Positions 43,029 to 52,413 of a DNA stretch of 64,000 bases are shown in pieces. Each line of letters opens with the position of its first letter. Position 1 is the stretch's first letter. The position numbers were made by a program, and so were the translations under genes. This DNA comes from an uncultured Clostridia bacterium (GTDB taxonomy: Bacteria; Bacillota; Clostridia; TANB77; CAG-508), in the NCBI GenBank assembly GCA_934169725.1, contig CAKPOF010000003.1, positions 1 through 64,000 on the forward strand, given 5' to 3'. The notes beneath the pieces were generated by a model that saw nothing but the letters and a program-made list of their open reading frames with translations, was not told the DNA's origin and did no database searches.

Positions 43029-43630
43029 AGGGATTAGTAAATCCGGAAGAAAATAATAGTAAGAATAAAAAGAAAATAGAAAATTTGGCATTTTTTATTA
43101 TTGTTTTAATTGTAACTATAATATTAATAAATATCATATGGAGTGGTGAAAAAAACAGTTCGATAAAAGAAAATACAAATAGTACAAATGGTAAACAATT
43201 AGCAGAACAGAATTCAAAAATAGAAGAAACATCAGCTAATACAAGTAATGAATTAGAAGTCAAATTAGAAAATATCTTATCAAAAATACAAGGTGTTGGA
43301 GAAGTAAATGTATTTATAAATTATTCAGAATCAAGTGAAATTATACCAATGTATAATGAAAATACCAAAAGCAGTAACACACAAGAAACAGATACGTCGG
43401 GTGGAACAAGAGTAACTCAACAAGAAGATTCGCAAAAAGAAATTATATATGAGGAAAAAAATTCACAAAAAACTCCAATAACTCAAAAGGTTGTAGAACC
43501 AAAGATAGAAGGAGCAATAGTTACAGCTAAAGGAGCAAATAATGCAGAAGTAAAAACAAGTATAATACAGGCTGTTGAAGCTGTGACAGGATTGGCAACT
43601 CATAAAATACAAGTGTTTGAAAAAAATTAA
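43010..43630 (+). CDS. spoIIIAG: Stage III sporulation protein AG
   Basis: 206 residues: a cytoplasmic N-terminus, one membrane helix (about 27-46) and an extracellular ring-building domain with VKLENILSKIQGVGEVNVFINY and PKIEGAIVTAKGANNAEVKTSI, as in SpoIIIAG. It forms the large ring of the channel in the intermembrane space. GTG start, overlapping spoIIIAF by 19 nt. Confidence 0.92.
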   Translation: MFKDKLKGLVNPEENNSKNKKKIENLAFFIIVLIVTIILINIIWSGEKNSSIKENTNSTNGKQLAEQNSKIEETSANTSNELEVKLENILSKIQGVGEVNVFINYSESSEIIPMYNENTKSSNTQETDTSGGTRVTQQEDSQKEIIYEEKNSQKTPITQKVVEPKIEGAIVTAKGANNAEVKTSIIQAVEAVTGLATHKIQVFEKN

Positions 43631-43647
43631 AAAAGGAGATAGATATA

Positions 43648-44301
43648 ATGAAAGGAATATTGAAAAAAAACCAAGTTATAATTTATGTAATTGCTTTAAT
43701 GTTAGTAACAGCAGGATATTTAAATTATACAACAAATACGTCAAAACAGGTATCGGTTGAAACTGCTATGGAAAGAGAATCAAATGATGATATGCAAATT
43801 GCTGACATAGGAGATGCAACACTTGTAAGTAGCAATGATGTAAAAGTTGAAAATACAACTAATACGGAACAAGCTAATTCAGACAGCAATACTGTAGAAA
43901 ATGAAAACAATGTAAATACAACAAATACAATGGAAACAACAGCAGATACAACTTCTGATGAATATTTTACAAAATCAAAATTAGATAGAGATAATATGTA
44001 TTCACAAATGATTGAAACATATGAAAATATATTGAATAGTTCAAATAGTTCAGAAACACAAAAGCAAAGTGCTACAGATGAAATAAAAAAAATAAATGAT
44101 ACAAAAAATAGTATTATGATATGTGAAAATTTAATAAGTACAAAAGGGTTTAAAAATAGTATTGTATTTGTTAATGGAGATAGTGTGAGTATAATAGTAG
44201 GAATAGAATCATTAAAACAAGAAGAAGTGGCTCAAATTCAAAATATAGTTTCAAGAGAATTAAATGTAAAAATAGAAAATATACATATATCTACAAAATA
44301 A
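43648..44301 (+). CDS. spoIIIAH: Stage III sporulation protein AH
   Basis: 217 residues: an N-terminal membrane helix (about 8-24), a Thr/Asn/Glu-rich linker, then the YscJ/FliF-like domain (SKLDRDNMYSQMIETYENILNS, ICENLISTKGFKNSIVFVNGDSVSIIV) that binds SpoIIQ in the intermembrane space. Last gene of the operon. The GNA-rich linker is longer than in Bacillus. AAAGGAG precedes the ATG. Confidence 0.93.
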   Translation: MKGILKKNQVIIYVIALMLVTAGYLNYTTNTSKQVSVETAMERESNDDMQIADIGDATLVSSNDVKVENTTNTEQANSDSNTVENENNVNTTNTMETTADTTSDEYFTKSKLDRDNMYSQMIETYENILNSSNSSETQKQSATDEIKKINDTKNSIMICENLISTKGFKNSIVFVNGDSVSIIVGIESLKQEEVAQIQNIVSRELNVKIENIHISTK

Positions 44302-44326
44302 AGTGTATCTGACCGGTTATCCTATC

Positions 44327-44355
44327 TTGAAAAAGAAAAATAATAAATGTATAAT
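44327..44355 (+). promoter_or_regulatory. Promoter of the accC-accD-accA-fabI cluster
   Basis: TTGAAA (44327-44332), 17 bp, TATAAT (44350-44355); predicted start near 44362. Confidence 0.65.
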
Positions 44356-44361
44356 AAAGGC

Positions 44362-44390
44362 AAAAGGACAGTTAATATACTGTCTTTTTT
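44362..44390 (+). terminator. Hairpin and T-run in the accC leader
   Basis: AAAAGGACAGT (44362-44372) pairs with ACTGTCTTTTT (44379-44389), followed by T. It ends the spoIIIA transcript. Because it starts at the predicted accC transcription start, it could also act as a 5' stabiliser or attenuator for accC. Confidence 0.7.
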
Positions 44391-44407
44391 GTTTAGGAGG
44401 AAGATTT

Positions 44408-45751
44408 ATGTTAAAAAAAGTTTTAATAGCAAATAGAGGAGAAATAGCAGTTAGGATAATAAGAGCTTGTAGAGAAATGGGAATTAGAACAGTTGCAATA
44501 TATTCAGAAGTAGATAAAAATTCATTACATGTTAAATTAGCAGATGAAGCAATTTGTATAGGACCGGCACCATCTAATAAAAGTTATTTAAATATGAAGG
44601 TAATATTAGAAGCTGCATGTTTAACTGGAGCTGATAGCATACATCCTGGATATGGCTTTTTGTCAGAAAATTCTAGTTTTGCAAAAATATGTAGTGAGAT
44701 TGGAATAAAATTTATAGGACCAGATTATAAACTGATTGAATTATTAGGAAATAAATCAAAAGCAAAAGAAACTATGAAGAGAGCAGGTGTTCCAGTAGTT
44801 CCTGGATCTGATGGGTTAATATATTCAAAAGAACAAGCTGTAAATTTAGCAGAAAAGATAAAATATCCTGTAATACTAAAAGCATCAGCAGGAGGTGGAG
44901 GAAGAGGCATAAGAATAGCATATTCTGAGGAAGAATTGAAAAAGGAATATGATATTGTAAAACAAGAAGCTAAAATATCATTTAATGATGACAGTGTATA
45001 TTTAGAAAAATTCATAGAAAATCCAAGACATGTAGAAATTCAAATATTAGCAGATGAACATGGTAACTGTATTCATTTAGGAGAAAGAGATTGTTCAGTA
45101 CAAAGGAGAAATCAAAAAGTTCTAGAAGAAACTCCAAGTGGAATATTAGATGAAAAAACTAGAAATAAAATGGGAGAAATTGCAGTAAAAGCAGTAAAAG
45201 AAATAGGATATTCAAATGCTGGAACAATAGAGTTTTTAGTTGATAAAAACAAAGATTTTTATTTTATGGAAATGAATACTAGAGTACAAGTTGAGCACCC
45301 GATAACAGAAGCGATTACAGGAATAGATATTATAAAAGAACAATTAAAAATTGCAAGTGGAGAGATTTTGGAATATAATCAAAAAGATATAAATTTTAAT
45401 GGTCATTCTATGGAAGTGAGAATTAATGCAGAAAATCCAGAAAAAAACTTTATGCCATGCCCAGGAAAAATAACAGGATTACATTTACCAGGAGGAAATG
45501 GTATAAGAGTAGATACTGCAATATATGCAGATTATGTTGTTCCACCAACATATGATTCAATGCTTGCAAAATTAATTGTACATGGTAAAAATAGAGAGGA
45601 ATCAATTAATAAAATGAAAAGTGCAATAGCTGAATTTGTTGTTGATGGAATTACTACAAATATAGATTTTTTACTAAAAATTTTAGAAAATGAAAATTTT
45701 AAAAATAATAATTACGATACATCGTTTATTCAAAAAGAAATGGAAAAATAG
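44408..45751 (+). CDS. accC: Acetyl-CoA carboxylase, biotin carboxylase subunit
   Basis: About 447 residues of the ATP-grasp biotin carboxylase family: KVLIANRGEIAVRIIRACREMG at the N-terminus (seen in full at residues 3-24), HPGYGFLSEN, the glycine-rich ATP loop KASAGGGGRGIR, and the catalytic EMNTRVQVEHPITE region. It carboxylates biotin on BCCP, the first half of malonyl-CoA synthesis. ATG 44408 follows TTAGGAGG; a longer frame from 44303 runs through the hairpin. No accB is present in the window. Confidence 0.95.
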   Translation: MLKKVLIANRGEIAVRIIRACREMGIRTVAIYSEVDKNSLHVKLADEAICIGPAPSNKSYLNMKVILEAACLTGADSIHPGYGFLSENSSFAKICSEIGIKFIGPDYKLIELLGNKSKAKETMKRAGVPVVPGSDGLIYSKEQAVNLAEKIKYPVILKASAGGGGRGIRIAYSEEELKKEYDIVKQEAKISFNDDSVYLEKFIENPRHVEIQILADEHGNCIHLGERDCSVQRRNQKVLEETPSGILDEKTRNKMGEIAVKAVKEIGYSNAGTIEFLVDKNKDFYFMEMNTRVQVEHPITEAITGIDIIKEQLKIASGEILEYNQKDINFNGHSMEVRINAENPEKNFMPCPGKITGLHLPGGNGIRVDTAIYADYVVPPTYDSMLAKLIVHGKNREESINKMKSAIAEFVVDGITTNIDFLLKILENENFKNNNYDTSFIQKEMEK

Positions 45752-45764
45752 GAGGTGAAATAGT

Positions 45765-46613
45765 TTGGTAATAGATAAAGTAAAAAAAATAAATGGAAAA
45801 GATATAAATAGAAAGAAAAATAAAAAAGCTTCAGATATGATGATAGGAAAATGGGTAAAATGCGATAAATGTAAAGAAATAATATATAAAGAAGATTTAC
45901 ACAAAAATTTAAGTGTTTGTCCTAATTGTGGAAAAAATTTTAGATTATCTTCTAGAAGAAGAATAATGCAAATAGCAGATGAAGGAACTTTTGAAGAAAT
46001 AGGAAAAGAAATAAAAACAAAGGATCCATTAGAATTTAAAGGATATCTAAAAAAAGTAGAAATGTTAAAGGAAAAAACAAAGATAGAAGAAGCTGTTAAA
46101 TGTGGAATATGTGAAATAGAAGGAGAAAAAGCTGTATTAGCAGTAATGGACGGGAATTTTTTAATGGGAAGTATGGGATCAGCTGTTGGTGAAAGAATAA
46201 CTTTAGCAATAGAAACAGCAGCAAAAGATAAATTACCACTAATAATATTTTGTGTTTCAGGTGGTGCTAGAATGCAAGAAGGTATAATTTCGTTAATGCA
46301 AATGGCAAAAACATCAGCCGCACTTACAAAACTAAGTGAAGCAAAACAATTATATATTTCTGTTTTAACAGATCCAACAACAGGAGGTGTGACAGCAAGT
46401 TTTGCAAGTTTGGGAGATATAATACTAGCTGAGACACATGCTTTAATAGGATTTGCAGGACCAAGAGTTATAGAACAAACAATTAAACAAAAATTGCCAG
46501 AAGGATTTCAAAGTTCAGAATTTTTGTTAGAACATGGTTTTATAGATAAAATAGTGGAAAGAAAAGATATGAAATCTACAATAGCTAATTTATTAAGAAT
46601 GCATAAAAAATAA
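45765..46613 (+). CDS. accD: Acetyl-CoA carboxylase carboxyltransferase, beta subunit
   Basis: 282 residues. The N-terminal zinc ribbon has CDKC and CPNC; the carboxyltransferase core has MGSMGSAVGERIT, VSGGARMQEG and LTDPTTGGVTASFA. It transfers carboxyl from biotin to acetyl-CoA together with AccA. The TTG start follows AGGAGGTGA, 13 nt after accC. A 270-nt gap filled by a MITE-like element separates it from accA. Confidence 0.95.
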   Translation: MVIDKVKKINGKDINRKKNKKASDMMIGKWVKCDKCKEIIYKEDLHKNLSVCPNCGKNFRLSSRRRIMQIADEGTFEEIGKEIKTKDPLEFKGYLKKVEMLKEKTKIEEAVKCGICEIEGEKAVLAVMDGNFLMGSMGSAVGERITLAIETAAKDKLPLIIFCVSGGARMQEGIISLMQMAKTSAALTKLSEAKQLYISVLTDPTTGGVTASFASLGDIILAETHALIGFAGPRVIEQTIKQKLPEGFQSSEFLLEHGFIDKIVERKDMKSTIANLLRMHKK

Positions 46614-46647
46614 TGATAATTATAAAAATGAAATATTCTAAAATATT

Positions 46648-46862
46648 GTTACAATCTACAGTTTATGAAATAAATCACTTTGTTCATTTAATAATATATT
46701 GTTTTTTCATACCTTGGTGTCGCAAACCACATATTTAAATTACTAGTATGTAGTTTGCTCCAATTCGCACTCACTATCGTTCGTTTGATCGCTTACGCGG
46801 TATTTTAAAACAATATATTATTAAATTTTAAAAGTTATAAATTTTGAACTGTGAATTGTAAC
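46648..46862 (-). repeat. MITE-like element, copy 3 (reverse), inside the acc cluster
   Basis: Outer repeats GTTACAATCTACAG (46648-46661) and CTGTGAATTGTAAC (46849-46862). The core contains the stem GCAAACCACATA/TATGTAGTTTGC and CGCTTACGCGGTAT. It is nearly identical to copy 2 in the opposite orientation and has no ORF. It lies between accD and accA, normally adjacent genes. Confidence 0.85.
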
Positions 46863-46888
46863 AAATGCTTAGAGAATAGGAGGAAAAA

Positions 46889-47680
46889 ATGGCAAAAAAA
46901 TCAGCATGGGATAAAGTTATGTTGGCAAGACAAGTTGATAGACCCAAAGCTTTAGATTATATTAATAATATGTTTGATGATTTTATTGAATTACATGGAG
47001 ATAGAAATTTTGCTGATGATAAGGCTATAATTGGAGGAATAGCAACTTTAGATGGGCTACCAGTTACAGTTATAGGAGAACAAAAAGGCAAAAAAGCTAA
47101 AGAAAACATGGAAAGGAATTTTGGAATGCCAAACCCAGAAGGGTATAGAAAAGCATTAAGATTAATGAAACAGGCAGAAAAATTTGATAGACCGATAATT
47201 ACATTTATTGATACACCAGGAGCATATCCCGGAATGGGCGCTGAAGAAAGAGGACAAGGAGAAGCAATTGCAAGAAATATATATGAAATGGCAAAATTGC
47301 AAGTACCAATTATTTGTGTGGTTATAGGAGAAGGTTCAAGTGGAGGAGCTTTAGCAATAGCTGTTGGAGATAGAATTGTTATGTTGGAAAATGCAATATA
47401 TTCAATATTATCTCCAGAAGGATTTGCAAGTATTTTATATAAAGATGCAACTAAAGCGAAAGAAGCTGCAGAAGATATGAAAGCAACAGCAGAAGATTTA
47501 AAAAACTTTGGAATTATAGACAAAATTATAAAAGAACCTAAAGGTGGAGCTGGAGAAGATTTTGCAAATGTTACAAAAGCATTAAAATCATATATAAAAA
47601 ATAGTTTAAAAGAATTAGATAAATTAACAAAAGAAGAGTTAATAGAAAATAGATATAAAAAATTTAGAACAATGTGTTAA
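46889..47680 (+). CDS. accA: Acetyl-CoA carboxylase carboxyltransferase, alpha subunit
   Basis: 263 residues, crotonase-like fold. The segments RPKALDYINNMFDDFIELHGDR, TFIDTPGAYPGMGAEERGQGEAIARN (seen across residues 105-130) and GEGSSGGALAI form the acyl-CoA and oxyanion sites. It pairs with AccD. AATAGGAGG precedes the ATG. The upstream MITE could affect read-through from accD. Confidence 0.95.
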   Translation: MAKKSAWDKVMLARQVDRPKALDYINNMFDDFIELHGDRNFADDKAIIGGIATLDGLPVTVIGEQKGKKAKENMERNFGMPNPEGYRKALRLMKQAEKFDRPIITFIDTPGAYPGMGAEERGQGEAIARNIYEMAKLQVPIICVVIGEGSSGGALAIAVGDRIVMLENAIYSILSPEGFASILYKDATKAKEAAEDMKATAEDLKNFGIIDKIIKEPKGGAGEDFANVTKALKSYIKNSLKELDKLTKEELIENRYKKFRTMC

Positions 47681-47709
47681 TAAAGTTATAAAAGATAGGA
47701 GGAAACATA

Positions 47710-48480
47710 ATGTTGTTAGATGGAAAGAAAATAGTTATTATGGGAGTAAGAAATAAATGGAGTATTGCGTGGGGAGCTGCTCAATCTGCTTATGAACAAG
47801 GAGCAGAAATAATATGTACATGTTCAGAAGGTAGCAAAGAAAAGGTAAAAGATTTATTAAAAGATATGCCAAAGGCAAGTGTATATGTTTGTAATAATGT
47901 TAGTATAGATGAAGATATTGATAAATGTTTAGAAGAAATAAAAAGAGATTATGGAAAAATAGATGGATTATTACATGCAATTGCACATGCTAATACAGAA
48001 GATTTAAGAAATGATTTTATTTTAACATCAAGAGATGGATATGCACATGCTCAAGATGTAAGTGCATATTCTTTAGTGGCTATAGTAAGAATGGCAAGAG
48101 AAAAAGAAATGTTAAATGAAGGTGCAAGTATTGTAGCATATACATATTATGGAGCAGAAAAAGTTGTTGAAGGATATAACATAATGGGAGTAGCTAAGGC
48201 AGCATTAGAAACAAGTATAAAATATTTATCAAAAGATTTAGGAAAAGATGGATATAGAATAAATGGTATTTCAGCAGGACCAATAAAAACATTATCAGCT
48301 AAAGGAATAAAAGATTTTGGAACAATATTAGATGTTGTTGAACAAAGAGCACCACTACATAAAAATGTCACAATAAAACAAGTTGGAGATAGTACAGCAT
48401 TTTTATTTAGTGAAATGTCAAGTGCTATAACAGGAGAGATTATTCATGTAGATAATGGATTTTCAATTGTTGGAGTATAA
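47710..48480 (+). CDS. fabI: Enoyl-[acyl-carrier-protein] reductase (NADH)
   Basis: 256 residues, short-chain dehydrogenase. Divergent NAD-binding motif GVRNKWSIAWGAAQ, HAIAHAN, and the FabI catalytic Y-x6-K pattern around YYGAEKVVEGYNIMGVAKAAL. It performs the last reduction of fatty acid elongation and is the triclosan-target type. It is grouped with the acc genes, 29 nt after accA. Confidence 0.93.
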   Translation: MLLDGKKIVIMGVRNKWSIAWGAAQSAYEQGAEIICTCSEGSKEKVKDLLKDMPKASVYVCNNVSIDEDIDKCLEEIKRDYGKIDGLLHAIAHANTEDLRNDFILTSRDGYAHAQDVSAYSLVAIVRMAREKEMLNEGASIVAYTYYGAEKVVEGYNIMGVAKAALETSIKYLSKDLGKDGYRINGISAGPIKTLSAKGIKDFGTILDVVEQRAPLHKNVTIKQVGDSTAFLFSEMSSAITGEIIHVDNGFSIVGV

Positions 48481-48484
48481 AAAA

Positions 48485-48510
48485 TAATGGAGGATTTTAT
48501 TCCTCCATTA
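48485..48510 (-). terminator. Terminator for mgtC on the minus strand
   Basis: The perfect stem TAATGGAGGA/TCCTCCATTA is followed on the minus strand by six T residues. On the plus strand there is no T tract. The last MgtC codons lie inside the stem. Confidence 0.65.
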
Positions 48511-49183
48511 ATTCTGTTACATTAGGGATTGCACTAATGTTTTTCAATAATTCATTTTTCTTAAATCCTTTTTTGCTATATTGACCGACAATATTAATGA
48601 CTTCACTATTAGATTCAAGTTCATCTTTTTTAGGTCTTTTAATATGTTTTATATCAACATTAAAATCACTAAAAATACGTTCAATTTCATTAAGAACTTC
48701 ATTTGTATCTTTTGATATATTAATTTGAAGTTCTAAAATATTGAAATGATCTAATTTATCAGAGATTTTATAAGAATATGATAAAACCAAATACATTATA
48801 AGTGTAGTTAAAATCGCACCCAAATAAAATCCAGCACCAATACTTAATCCAATACAAGTAACTGCAAGTAAACCAGCAGCAGTTGTTAAACCTTTTACAT
48901 TAAAACCATCTCTTAAAATTGTACCTGCACCAATAAATCCAATACCAGAAAGCAATTGAGCAGGAATTCTTGAAGGATCAACATTGTATTCTTTTGACAT
49001 GTATTCACCGCATAACATAATTAATACTGCACTCATACCAAGTAAAGAATGTGTTCTAAAACCAGCAGGTTTATTCCAAGAAGATCTTTCTAATCCAATG
49101 ACACCAGCTAATATAAAACCTAAAATTATTTTTAGTATAGATTCAAATAAAAATGAATTTGATATAGTTGCCCAAAAATCCAA
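48497..49183 (-). CDS. MgtC/SapB family membrane protein
   Basis: About 228 residues. Four to five hydrophobic segments in the first 150 residues with the family motifs GLERSSWNKPAGFRTHSLLG, QLLSGIGFIGAGTILRDG and LTTAAGLLAVTCIGLSIG. A soluble C-terminal ACT-like domain follows. Relatives link to Mg2+ limitation and membrane potential. I prefer TTG at 49183, with the run of G (AAGGGGGG) 7 nt upstream; the longer frame starts at 49204 before that site. Confidence 0.85.
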   Translation of the reverse strand: MDFWATISNSFLFESILKIILGFILAGVIGLERSSWNKPAGFRTHSLLGMSAVLIMLCGEYMSKEYNVDPSRIPAQLLSGIGFIGAGTILRDGFNVKGLTTAAGLLAVTCIGLSIGAGFYLGAILTTLIMYLVLSYSYKISDKLDHFNILELQINISKDTNEVLNEIERIFSDFNVDIKHIKRPKKDELESNSEVINIVGQYSKKGFKKNELLKNISAIPNVTELMEE

Positions 49184-49261
49184 AATAATACCCCCCTTAT
49201 ACATTTAATGCGAATTATAACATATATAGTATATAATATCAAATAAAAATTAGTGAGTATC

Positions 49262-49290
49262 TTGAAAAAATTTCAAATATAATGTATGAT
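49262..49290 (+). promoter_or_regulatory. Promoter of the peptide-binding protein gene
   Basis: TTGAAA (49262-49267), 17 bp, TATGAT (49285-49290). Confidence 0.6.
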
Positions 49291-49311
49291 AGCAAAAGAT
49301 AGAGGTGAAAT

Positions 49312-50892
49312 ATGAAATCAAATAGTTTTAAATATTTATTTATAATATTCGTGATAGTAATTATTGTAGTTGCAGTATTTACAATAAAAAATAAGGAAAA
49401 AGAACAAGTTACACAAAATAATACAGAATCAACTAATAATCAAGAAGTTGTAAGAGAAATAAGATTAGGGGTCTCACAATGTAGTACATTAAATCCATTA
49501 TTAAATAAAAATAAGAATGTTCAGGATGTAGTAAGACTAATGTATGAACCGCTTGTAGATATATCGTCAGACTATAAAGCAGAACCAGTATTAGCAACAG
49601 AATGGGCAAAACAAGATAATACAACATATATTATAAAATTGAGAGAAAATGTAAAATGGTCAAATGGAGAGAGGTTTACTTCGGCAGATGTTCAGTTTAC
49701 ATATGATAGATTAAAAGAAAATACATCCATATATTCATCAAATGTAGAACATGTTTCAGATATAGAGATTGTTGATGATTATACAATAAAAATGTATTTA
49801 GACCAAGAAATTCCATTTTTTGAATATTATTTAACATTTCCAATATTATCAAAAACATTTTACGATTCACAAGATTTTAATAATACAGGAATTGTGCCTG
49901 TTGGAACTGGAATGTATAAGGTAGATAGTGTGCAACAAAATTATATAACATGTACTAAAAATTCAAATTGGTGGAATAGAGAGACAAATTTATCATTAGA
50001 AAAAATAAATATAAATGTATATGAATCTGTAGGAGAATTATATAATGCATTTAAATTGGGAAATGTTGATATTGTTAGTACAGACAATACAAATATTCAA
50101 GATTATATAGGAACCATAGGTTATAGTACGAAAGAAATAAAAGGAAGAGAACATGATTTTATAGCTTTTAATATACAAAATGATTTATTAAATAGACAAG
50201 AAATAAGAAGAGCGATTTCGTATTCTATTGATAAAAATAATATAATTTCTAATGTATATCAAAATAAATATTATACATCAAGTTTTCCTTTAGATTTTGG
50301 ATCTTGGGTATATCAAGAACAAGATTCAAGTGCAGGATATAATCCAGATCAAGCAAATCAATTGCTAACAGAAAATGGATGGGTATTTAGAAATGGTTAT
50401 TGGCAAAAAACAGAGAATTATAAAACTAAAAAAATTGAATTGAATTTTATTGTAAAAGCATCAAATAGTAATCAAATAGCTGTGGCAGAAAATATAAAAA
50501 CACAGTTAGCTAGTCAAGGAATTATTATAAATGTACAACAATATTCAGATGAACAATATAATTTAGCATTACAAAATAAATCATATGATATGATTTTATG
50601 TGGAATGAATTTATCACCAAATCCAGATATGTCTATGTTTTTTGGAGATAATAATTTAGCTAATTATAATACAGAAGAAATTTCAAATATTATGGATGAA
50701 GTAAAAAATACAACAGATGAGTCTAAAATAAAAGAAGATTATTCAAGGTTAGCTGAAATATACAAAAATGACATACCATATATTAGTTTATACACAAATA
50801 AGCAAACTATAGCATATAATACATCTTTAGCAGGTGAAATAAAATCAAATTGGTTTAATCCATTTTGTGGTATAGAAACATGGTATAAATAA
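49312..50892 (+). CDS. ABC transporter substrate-binding protein (oligopeptide type)
   Basis: 526 residues of the SBP_bac_5/OppA family. An N-terminal hydrophobic helix without a lipobox cysteine suggests a membrane-anchored protein. TLNPLLNKNKNVQDVVRLMYEPL, LATEWAKQDNTTYIIKLRENVKWSNGE (family core, residues 80-115) and FTSADVQFTYDRL are typical. No permease or ATPase genes are adjacent, so it either serves a transporter encoded elsewhere or acts as a sensor. GAGGTG precedes the ATG. Confidence 0.85.
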   Translation: MKSNSFKYLFIIFVIVIIVVAVFTIKNKEKEQVTQNNTESTNNQEVVREIRLGVSQCSTLNPLLNKNKNVQDVVRLMYEPLVDISSDYKAEPVLATEWAKQDNTTYIIKLRENVKWSNGERFTSADVQFTYDRLKENTSIYSSNVEHVSDIEIVDDYTIKMYLDQEIPFFEYYLTFPILSKTFYDSQDFNNTGIVPVGTGMYKVDSVQQNYITCTKNSNWWNRETNLSLEKININVYESVGELYNAFKLGNVDIVSTDNTNIQDYIGTIGYSTKEIKGREHDFIAFNIQNDLLNRQEIRRAISYSIDKNNIISNVYQNKYYTSSFPLDFGSWVYQEQDSSAGYNPDQANQLLTENGWVFRNGYWQKTENYKTKKIELNFIVKASNSNQIAVAENIKTQLASQGIIINVQQYSDEQYNLALQNKSYDMILCGMNLSPNPDMSMFFGDNNLANYNTEEISNIMDEVKNTTDESKIKEDYSRLAEIYKNDIPYISLYTNKQTIAYNTSLAGEIKSNWFNPFCGIETWYK

Positions 50893-50929
50893 AGAAATAA
50901 AAAATATTTCAAATAACTATTGACAAAAC

Positions 50930-50978
50930 AAATATTTGATATATAATGTTTACATCAAACAAAAGTTCAAAAATAGGA
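50930..50978 (+). promoter_or_regulatory. recA promoter and possible LexA-like site
   Basis: TTGACA (50930-50935), 16 bp, TATAAT (50952-50957), close to consensus. AAAC-AAAA-GTTC (50967-50978) differs from the Firmicute SOS half-palindrome GAAC-N4-GTTC at one base. SOS control is plausible but unproven. Confidence 0.55.
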
Positions 50979-50986
50979 GGAAAATT

Positions 50987-52036
50987 ATGAGCGAAAATTC
51001 AGAAAAGAAGAAAGCACTTGAAATGGCAATGAGTCAAATAGAAAAACAATTTGGTAAAGGTTCTGTCATGAAATTGGGAGAATTTAAAGCAATGGAAATA
51101 GAAGCAATTCCAACAGGAGCATTAAGCTTAGACATAGCTTTGGGAATAGGTGGAGTTCCTAGAGGAAGAATAATAGAAGTATTTGGACCAGAATCATCAG
51201 GAAAAACAACATTAGCATTACATATAGTTGCAGAAGCACAAAAAATGGGAGGAGAAGCAGCATTTATAGACGCAGAACATGCTTTAGATCCTGTGTATGC
51301 AAAAAAATTAGGGGTTGATGTTGATAATTTAATAGTATCTCAACCAGATACTGGTGAACAAGCATTAGAAATAACAGAAAGTTTAGTTAGAAGTGGAGCT
51401 TTAGATGTTATTGTAGTAGATTCAGTTGCTGCGTTAGTTCCAAAGGCAGAAATTGATGGTGATATGGGTGATTCTCATATGGGATTACAAGCTAGATTAA
51501 TGTCACAAGCATTAAGAAAACTCGCAGGAGCAATAAATAAATCTAAAACAGTATTAATATTTATAAACCAATTAAGAGAAAAAATAGGAGTTATGTTTGG
51601 TAATCCAGAAACAACAACAGGTGGTAGAGCATTGAAATTTTATGCTTCAGTTAGAATGGATATAAGAAGAATAGAAAATATAAAACAAGATGGAGAAGTT
51701 AAAGGAAATAGAGTAAGAGTAAAAGTTATAAAAAATAAGGTAGCACCACCATTTAGAGAAGCAGAATTTGATGTTGTATATGGACAAGGTATTTCTAAAG
51801 AAGGAAATATTTTAGATATGGCTGTAAATCTAGATATAGTTGAAAAAGCAGGTTCATGGTTTAGTTATGATGGACAAAGAATTGGTCAAGGTAGAGAGAA
51901 TGTAAAGAAATATTTGAGAGAAAATCCAGAAATGCTAAATGAAATAGAAAAAAAGGTAAGAGCAGATTTTGCAAAAGTTTTTGAAGATAGCTTAGGAGAA
52001 GAAATTCCAGAAATAGATATGGATGATGACGAATAA
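50987..52036 (+). CDS. recA: Recombinase RecA
   Basis: 349 residues. Walker A GPESSGKTT, Walker B VIVVDSVAALVP, loop L1 MGDSHMGLQARLMSQALRKL, loop L2 region NQLREKIGVMFGNPETTTGG, and an acidic C-terminus. It forms the DNA strand-exchange filament and triggers LexA cleavage. ATG 50987 follows AATAGGAGG; a longer frame from 50936 overlaps the promoter. Confidence 0.97.
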   Translation: MSENSEKKKALEMAMSQIEKQFGKGSVMKLGEFKAMEIEAIPTGALSLDIALGIGGVPRGRIIEVFGPESSGKTTLALHIVAEAQKMGGEAAFIDAEHALDPVYAKKLGVDVDNLIVSQPDTGEQALEITESLVRSGALDVIVVDSVAALVPKAEIDGDMGDSHMGLQARLMSQALRKLAGAINKSKTVLIFINQLREKIGVMFGNPETTTGGRALKFYASVRMDIRRIENIKQDGEVKGNRVRVKVIKNKVAPPFREAEFDVVYGQGISKEGNILDMAVNLDIVEKAGSWFSYDGQRIGQGRENVKKYLRENPEMLNEIEKKVRADFAKVFEDSLGEEIPEIDMDDDE

Positions 52037-52038
52037 AA

Positions 52039-52079
52039 TAGTAAAAAGGGGAACAATAGATGATTGTGTCTCCTTTTTT
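52039..52079 (+). terminator. recA terminator
   Basis: AAAAAGGGGA-ACAAT pairs with ATTGT-g-TCTCCTTTTT (one G-U pair), running into a T tract. Confidence 0.8.
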
Positions 52080-52094
52080 TAAATTAATTAATAC

Positions 52095-52309
52095 TATTCA
52101 CAATTTACAGATATGTTAAATGTATAAAAAATTAATAATATATTTTTTTTAATACCTTGTGTGTCGCAATCTGCATATTGAAATTGGACTAATATGTATA
52201 TTGCTCCAAATCGCACCCACTAGCGTTCGTTTGGTCGCTTACGCGGTATTTTCAAAAATATATTATTAATTTTTATAAAGCTATATAAGTTATCTGTGAA
52301 TAGTGAATA
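52095..52309 (-). repeat. MITE-like element, copy 4 (reverse)
   Basis: Outer repeats TATTCACAATTTACAG (52095-52110) and CTGTGAATAGTGAATA (52294-52309), with AATAATATAT arms. The core is CGCTTACGCGGTATT with a less perfect stem (GCAATCTGCATA versus TATGTATATTGC). No ORF. It fills most of the recA-HAD gap; the rest is the promoter at 52344-52372. Confidence 0.8.
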
Positions 52310-52343
52310 ATATTATAAATTTTTTTTAGTTAAACTGTTATTA

Positions 52344-52372
52344 TTGAAAGTTTTAAATGTTTATAGTAGAAT
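52344..52372 (+). promoter_or_regulatory. Promoter upstream of the HAD phosphatase gene
   Basis: TTGAAA (52344-52349), 17 bp, TAGAAT (52367-52372). It probably serves the HAD-recX-scpA-DUF2953-ytfJ run. Confidence 0.55.
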
Positions 52373-52413
52373 TATAAAGAAAAAATAAAAAGGTTTAATA
52401 AAAGGTGGATATT

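Noticed and set aside
44303..44407. Longer AccC from ATG 44303
   Set aside because: The extension is non-homologous, runs through a promoter and hairpin, and the family start with AGGAGG is at 44408.
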